The position numbers were made by a program, and so were the translations under genes. 21,013 nt of DNA from Clostridia bacterium (GTDB lineage: Bacteria > Bacillota > Clostridia > Oscillospirales > Acutalibacteraceae), in assembly GCA_024689165.1 (NCBI GenBank), contig JAILDS010000159.1, positions 1-21,013 on the forward strand. Direction: 5' to 3'. Positions 17,739-21,013 of this stretch are shown piece after piece. The notes under the pieces were generated by a model. It did not search any database. It worked only from the letters and a program-made list of their open reading frames with translations, and was not told where the DNA came from. The first letter of the stretch is position 1. Each line of letters starts with the position of its first letter.

Positions 17739-19063
17739 AAGGCAGCCTTGATTACTTCGGCCATGAATTCGAGCTTCGCGTCCGTCATGCCCGGATAAAC
17801 GCCGACCCAGAACGAAGCGTTCATTATGATATCAGTGTTTACAAGCTCTCCGACGACGCGGTAGCCTTTCCCGGTCGCGCGCATTTCGTCGAAGCAGGGG
17901 TGACGGATGAGATTGCCCGCAAAAAGCATCCTCGTCTGTACGCCGTGACCCTCGAGCGCGGAAACGAGCCTGTCCCTGTCGGCATGATTCCTGCACGTGA
18001 TGAGATAGCCGAACCATGACGGGCGGGAGTTTTCGGTCGCGACGGGAAGGATGAGCCTGTCCTCGGTGCCGGCGAGGCACTCGGTCAGGTATTCGAAATT
18101 GTGGATGCGCTTTTCGACGAAGGTCGGGAATTTCTCTATCTGAGCGCAGCCGACCGCCGCCTGCATATCCGTGGCCTTGAGGTTGTATCCGAAATGAGAA
18201 TAGACGTATTTGTGGTCGTAGCCGAGGGGCAGCTCTCCGTACTGCCTGTCGAAGCGGTGGCCGCAGAGGTTGTCCTGCCCGGAGGCGCACATGCAGTCGC
18301 GGCCCCAGTCGCGTATTGAGCGGCAGATCTTGTTCAGAAGCGGGTCGTTGGTGTAGACCGCGCCGCCTTCGCCCATGGTCATGTGATGCGGGGGATAGAA
18401 CGAGGACGTCCCGACGTGGCCGAAGGTGCCGGTGAAACCCTCTTTGCCGTCGAGCGTGTAGCGCGAGCCGAGAGCGTCGCAGTTGTCCTCAACGAGCCAG
18501 AGACCGTGTCGGTCGCAGAACTCCCTGACCGCCTTGATGTCGAAGGGGTTGCCCAGGGTGTGCGCCGCCATCACGGCCTTCGTTTTTTCGCTCAGCGCGT
18601 CCTCGAGCATCGTAACGTCCATGTTGTAGCCGGGGATCGTCACGTCGATGAAAACGGGGACCGCTCCGTACTGGATAATGGGCGTGACCGTCGTCGGGAA
18701 GCCCGCCGCTACGGTTATGACCTCGTCGCCGGGCCTGATGCGCCTGTCGCCCAGAAGAGGGGAGGTGAGCATCGAGAACGCGAGAAGGTTCGCCGAAGAG
18801 CCTGAGTTGACAAGGGCGCAGTATCTGACGCCGAGGTATGAAGCGAGCTTCTTTTCGAACTCGGCAGTCCAATGCCCCGCCGTGAGCCAGAACTCCAGCG
18901 CGGAATCGACGAGATTCACGCCCTCGTCGCCGTCAAAAACGCGCGAGGCGTAGGGGAGACGGTCGCCCGGCGTGAAATCGTCGCTGCGTTTGTGGTAGGT
19001 GTCGAAATACCGGCGCACAAGGTCGAGTATCTGCTGCCTGTCCTGATCCTGCTGTGATGCCAT
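17735..19063 (-). CDS. rfbH: CDP-4-dehydro-6-deoxyglucose 3-dehydratase E1 (RfbH/DdhC)
   Basis: This 442-aa PMP- and iron-sulfur-dependent enzyme removes the C3 hydroxyl of CDP-4-keto-6-deoxyglucose, the committing step to 3,6-dideoxyhexoses. The fold is that of aminotransferases, but the usual lysine is replaced by histidine in SFYPPHHMTMGEGG (H226/H227), the hallmark of E1. Cysteines for a [2Fe-2S] cluster are present: C195 (EDNCDALGS) and C257, C259 and C267 in RDCMCASGQDNLCGHRF. The reaction needs a reductase partner (E3, DdhD), which is not in the window. ATG 19063 has AGGAG 8 bases upstream, and the stop overlaps the next ATG (ATGA). ddhC is an alternative name. Confidence 0.95.
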   Translation of the reverse strand: MASQQDQDRQQILDLVRRYFDTYHKRSDDFTPGDRLPYASRVFDGDEGVNLVDSALEFWLTAGHWTAEFEKKLASYLGVRYCALVNSGSSANLLAFSMLTSPLLGDRRIRPGDEVITVAAGFPTTVTPIIQYGAVPVFIDVTIPGYNMDVTMLEDALSEKTKAVMAAHTLGNPFDIKAVREFCDRHGLWLVEDNCDALGSRYTLDGKEGFTGTFGHVGTSSFYPPHHMTMGEGGAVYTNDPLLNKICRSIRDWGRDCMCASGQDNLCGHRFDRQYGELPLGYDHKYVYSHFGYNLKATDMQAAVGCAQIEKFPTFVEKRIHNFEYLTECLAGTEDRLILPVATENSRPSWFGYLITCRNHADRDRLVSALEGHGVQTRMLFAGNLIRHPCFDEMRATGKGYRVVGELVNTDIIMNASFWVGVYPGMTDAKLEFMAEVIKAAL

Positions 19064-19096
19064 ATGGAAATCTCCTGTTTTAAGCCGTAAAAAATG

Positions 19097-20146
19097 TCAG
19101 TCGAAGAATTCAGTGATCTGCTCGTCCATCTTCGCGCGGGCGTCGCCTGAGGAGGCGTACGCCTTCGTCCACTCGACCGTTTTGCGCACGGCCTCCGCCG
19201 CGGACCATTTGGGACTCCAGCCAAAGGTGTTCTTTACCAGCGAGCAGTCGAGCCTGAGGAAGTTGGCCTCGTGGGGGCCGTCCCTGCGTTCGGCGACGAA
19301 TTTCTGACCGCCGCCCCAGGCCTCGCAGAAGATGCCCGCCAGCTCGCCCGTCGTAAGGCAGTCGGATTCGTTCGGCCCGACGTTGTAGTACCCTGCCAGG
19401 GATTTGTCCTCATACTGCTTCTGAGCGATCTTCAGGTAAACTGAAAGGGGCTCAAGAACGTGCTGATACGGTCTGACCGAGTTGGGGTTCCTTACGGAAA
19501 TGTCCCTGCCCGCCATCGCAGCGCGCACGCAGTCGGGGATGATGCGGTTGTCTGCGAAATCGCCGCCGCCTATCACGTTGCCGGCACGCGCGGTGGAGAC
19601 CGCAGGGGCGTTCGGGTCGTTGTCGAAGAAAGAAGCCTTGTACGAGTGGGTCACGAGCTCGGAGCAGGACTTCGAGTTGGAATACGGGTCGAAGCCGTCG
19701 AGGGGTTCGTTTTCGCGGTAACCCCAGCACCACTCGTTGTTTTTGTAGACCTTGTCCGTTGTGACGTTCAGAAGGCTTCGGACACAGTCGGAAAGCCTCG
19801 CGCACTCAAGGATGTTGACCGTCCCCATGACGTTGGTCTCATAAGTGTATGCAGGCTGCTCATAGCTTGTAAGGACGATCGGCTGCGCCGCGAGATGAAA
19901 AACTATCTCGGGCCTTGCCGCGTCGAACGCGGTTTTAAGAGCCTTAAAATCGCGTATATCGCCGATGACGGAATCCATCCCATCGGCGATATTGCAGATG
20001 TAAAACATTGACGGGTCGGTCGGCGGCTCGAGAGAATACCCTGTGACGTCCGCGCCTGCAAGGACAAGTATCCTCGACAGCCAGCTGCCCTTGAAACCGG
20101 TATGGCCGGTAATGAATACCCTTTTGCCTTTGTAGAAATCGAGCAA
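19097..20146 (-). CDS. rfbG: CDP-glucose 4,6-dehydratase
   Basis: A 349-aa NAD-dependent SDR that converts CDP-glucose to CDP-4-keto-6-deoxyglucose. GHTGFKG (14-20) binds NAD, HLAAQP is at 84-89, TTDKVY (129-134) carries the Thr-Asp-Lys site, and YSNSK (155-159) gives the Tyr/Lys pair. The start is TTG at 20146: GGAGG lies 7 bases upstream, and the Rossmann motif begins too soon afterwards to allow a later start. A TTG start may lower its output relative to its neighbours. It is 18 bases behind rfbF and 33 before rfbH. Length and motifs match RfbG/DdhB well. Confidence 0.96.
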   Translation of the reverse strand: MLDFYKGKRVFITGHTGFKGSWLSRILVLAGADVTGYSLEPPTDPSMFYICNIADGMDSVIGDIRDFKALKTAFDAARPEIVFHLAAQPIVLTSYEQPAYTYETNVMGTVNILECARLSDCVRSLLNVTTDKVYKNNEWCWGYRENEPLDGFDPYSNSKSCSELVTHSYKASFFDNDPNAPAVSTARAGNVIGGGDFADNRIIPDCVRAAMAGRDISVRNPNSVRPYQHVLEPLSVYLKIAQKQYEDKSLAGYYNVGPNESDCLTTGELAGIFCEAWGGGQKFVAERRDGPHEANFLRLDCSLVKNTFGWSPKWSAAEAVRKTVEWTKAYASSGDARAKMDEQITEFFD

Positions 20147-20164
20147 AGCTATTCCTCCAGACGG

Positions 20165-20941
20165 TTATTCATCATACTTCCACGGAGCTTCGCCGGAAGC
20201 CCAGAGAGCCTCGAGCTTCTGTTTGTCGCGCAGGGTGTCCATGCACTGCCAGAAGCCGTCGTGCTTATATGCGGCGAGCTGACCCGTGCGGGCAAGCTCC
20301 TCCAGCGGGAATTTCTCGAAAACGGTCGAATCGCCCTCTATGAGGTCGAGGACCTCGGGCTGGAGCACCATGAACCCGCCGTTGATATAGCTGCCGTCGC
20401 CTGACTTTTTCTCGCGGAACTGACGGACTGCGGAGTCGTCGTCGATATCAAGGACGCCGAAACGCTGGTCGATCTTTATCGCGGTAAGAGTCGCCAGCTT
20501 GCCGGACTGCTTGTGGAACTTCATGAGCTCGTTGATGTCCACGTTCGAAACGCCGTCGCCGTAGGTGAGCATGAAAGGCTCGTTGCCCAGGTATTTGCCG
20601 ACTCTTTTGATCCTGCCGCCGGTCATCGTGTTGAGGCCCGTGTCCACAAGGGTGACGCGCCACGGCTCGGAAAAGTTGTCGTGCACGATCATTTTGCCGC
20701 CGTCGGAGAAATCGAAGGTGATATCCGAACGGTGGAGGAAATAATCCGCGAAGAATTCCTTGATGACGTGCTGCTTGTAGCCGCAGCAGATAACGAACTC
20801 ATTGTAGCCGAAATGCGAGTACTGCCGCATTATGTGCAGGAGTATGGGCATTTCGCCGATAGGGATCATCGGCTTGGGTATGAGGTGGCTTTCTTCGCTG
20901 ATCCTGGTGCCGAAACCTCCGGCAAGAAGTACGACTTTCAT
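20165..20941 (-). CDS. rfbF: Glucose-1-phosphate cytidylyltransferase
   Basis: The 258-aa enzyme makes CDP-glucose from CTP and glucose 1-phosphate, the entry step of the CDP-dideoxyhexose route. The nucleotide-binding loop LAGGFGTR (6-13), the substrate-contact motif PKPM (22-25) and the YGDGVSNVDI segment are seen, and length is typical. ATG 20941 has AAGGAG about 9 bases upstream and follows directly on a TAA in an open frame, so it may not be the first gene of the transcript. Also known as ddhA. Confidence 0.96.
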   Translation of the reverse strand: MKVVLLAGGFGTRISEESHLIPKPMIPIGEMPILLHIMRQYSHFGYNEFVICCGYKQHVIKEFFADYFLHRSDITFDFSDGGKMIVHDNFSEPWRVTLVDTGLNTMTGGRIKRVGKYLGNEPFMLTYGDGVSNVDINELMKFHKQSGKLATLTAIKIDQRFGVLDIDDDSAVRQFREKKSGDGSYINGGFMVLQPEVLDLIEGDSTVFEKFPLEELARTGQLAAYKHDGFWQCMDTLRDKQKLEALWASGEAPWKYDE

Positions 20942-21013
20942 TTACAGATCTCCTTGTTCAGCTGTCGCGGAAATGTCATTTTTTTCAACGGTCCCGGAAA
21001 CGTCCTTCCGCTT
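20942..21013 (-). CDS. Possible 3' end of an upstream gene, partial
   Basis: One minus-strand frame is open from the window edge for 23 codons and stops with TAA immediately before the rfbF ATG, ending ...EQGDL. A second frame is also open and would end in an ATGA overlap with rfbF. The stretch is too short to identify either. If a gene is present, the missing reductase DdhD (E3) would be one candidate, since Yersinia has ddhD ahead of ddhA. The stretch may equally be an untranslated leader. Confidence 0.3.
   Translation of the reverse strand, partial: KRKDVSGTVEKNDISATAEQGDL

Overview
The window reads as a fairly GC-rich chromosome segment from an anaerobic Gram-positive bacterium of the Clostridia, probably an uncultured gut or rumen relative of the Oscillospiraceae. 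Grounds for this are the surface-repeat protein type, the dense AGGAGG-like ribosome binding sites, the ProXp-ala/PrdX-type deacylase, the DinJ-YafQ module, and intergenic hairpin elements of a kind I recall from such genomes. The taxonomic call is inference; no rRNA or tRNA gene is present.

Left part (1-4870). It opens with the 3' end of a gene for a secreted or surface protein built of about 80-residue beta-sandwich repeats. A 503-bp spacer follows, with no gene but much structure: a strong GC hairpin, a heptamer array that fits a G-quadruplex, several short hairpins, and a 153-bp unit bounded by perfect 26-bp inverted repeats. Next is asd (minus strand), divergent from queA (plus strand), then an AT-richer DinJ-YafQ toxin-antitoxin module with a consensus promoter and a two-sided hairpin terminator.

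Right part (4875-21013). Everything is on the minus strand, so transcription runs from the right edge leftwards. First comes a nucleotide-sugar block: rfbF/ddhA, rfbG/ddhB, rfbH/ddhC, a thiamine-diphosphate (ThDP) enzyme, an extended SDR and a GT2 polyprenyl-phosphate glycosyltransferase. The last four overlap by 4 bp each. The order ddhA-ddhB-ddhC-ThDP enzyme-SDR is, from memory, that of the Yersinia pseudotuberculosis pathway for CDP-yersiniose, a branched-chain 3,6-dideoxyhexose. My main hypothesis is therefore a branched-chain dideoxy sugar for a cell-surface glycan. The block continues without a clear break into a small membrane protein with a zinc ribbon and a copper P1B-ATPase. That ATPase carries a C-terminal CopZ-like domain preceded by its own internal ribosome binding site and ATG. 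After it come a clan GH-D (GH36/GH27-like) glycosidase, a ProXp-ala-type deacylase, an O6-alkylguanine-DNA alkyltransferase, a GH33 sialidase without a signal peptide, and a secreted protein with two tandem endonuclease/exonuclease/phosphatase (EEP) domains.

The points most worth following are the yersiniose-like cluster, the nested CopZ start inside copA, the tandem EEP protein, and the repeat-rich spacer after the surface-protein gene.
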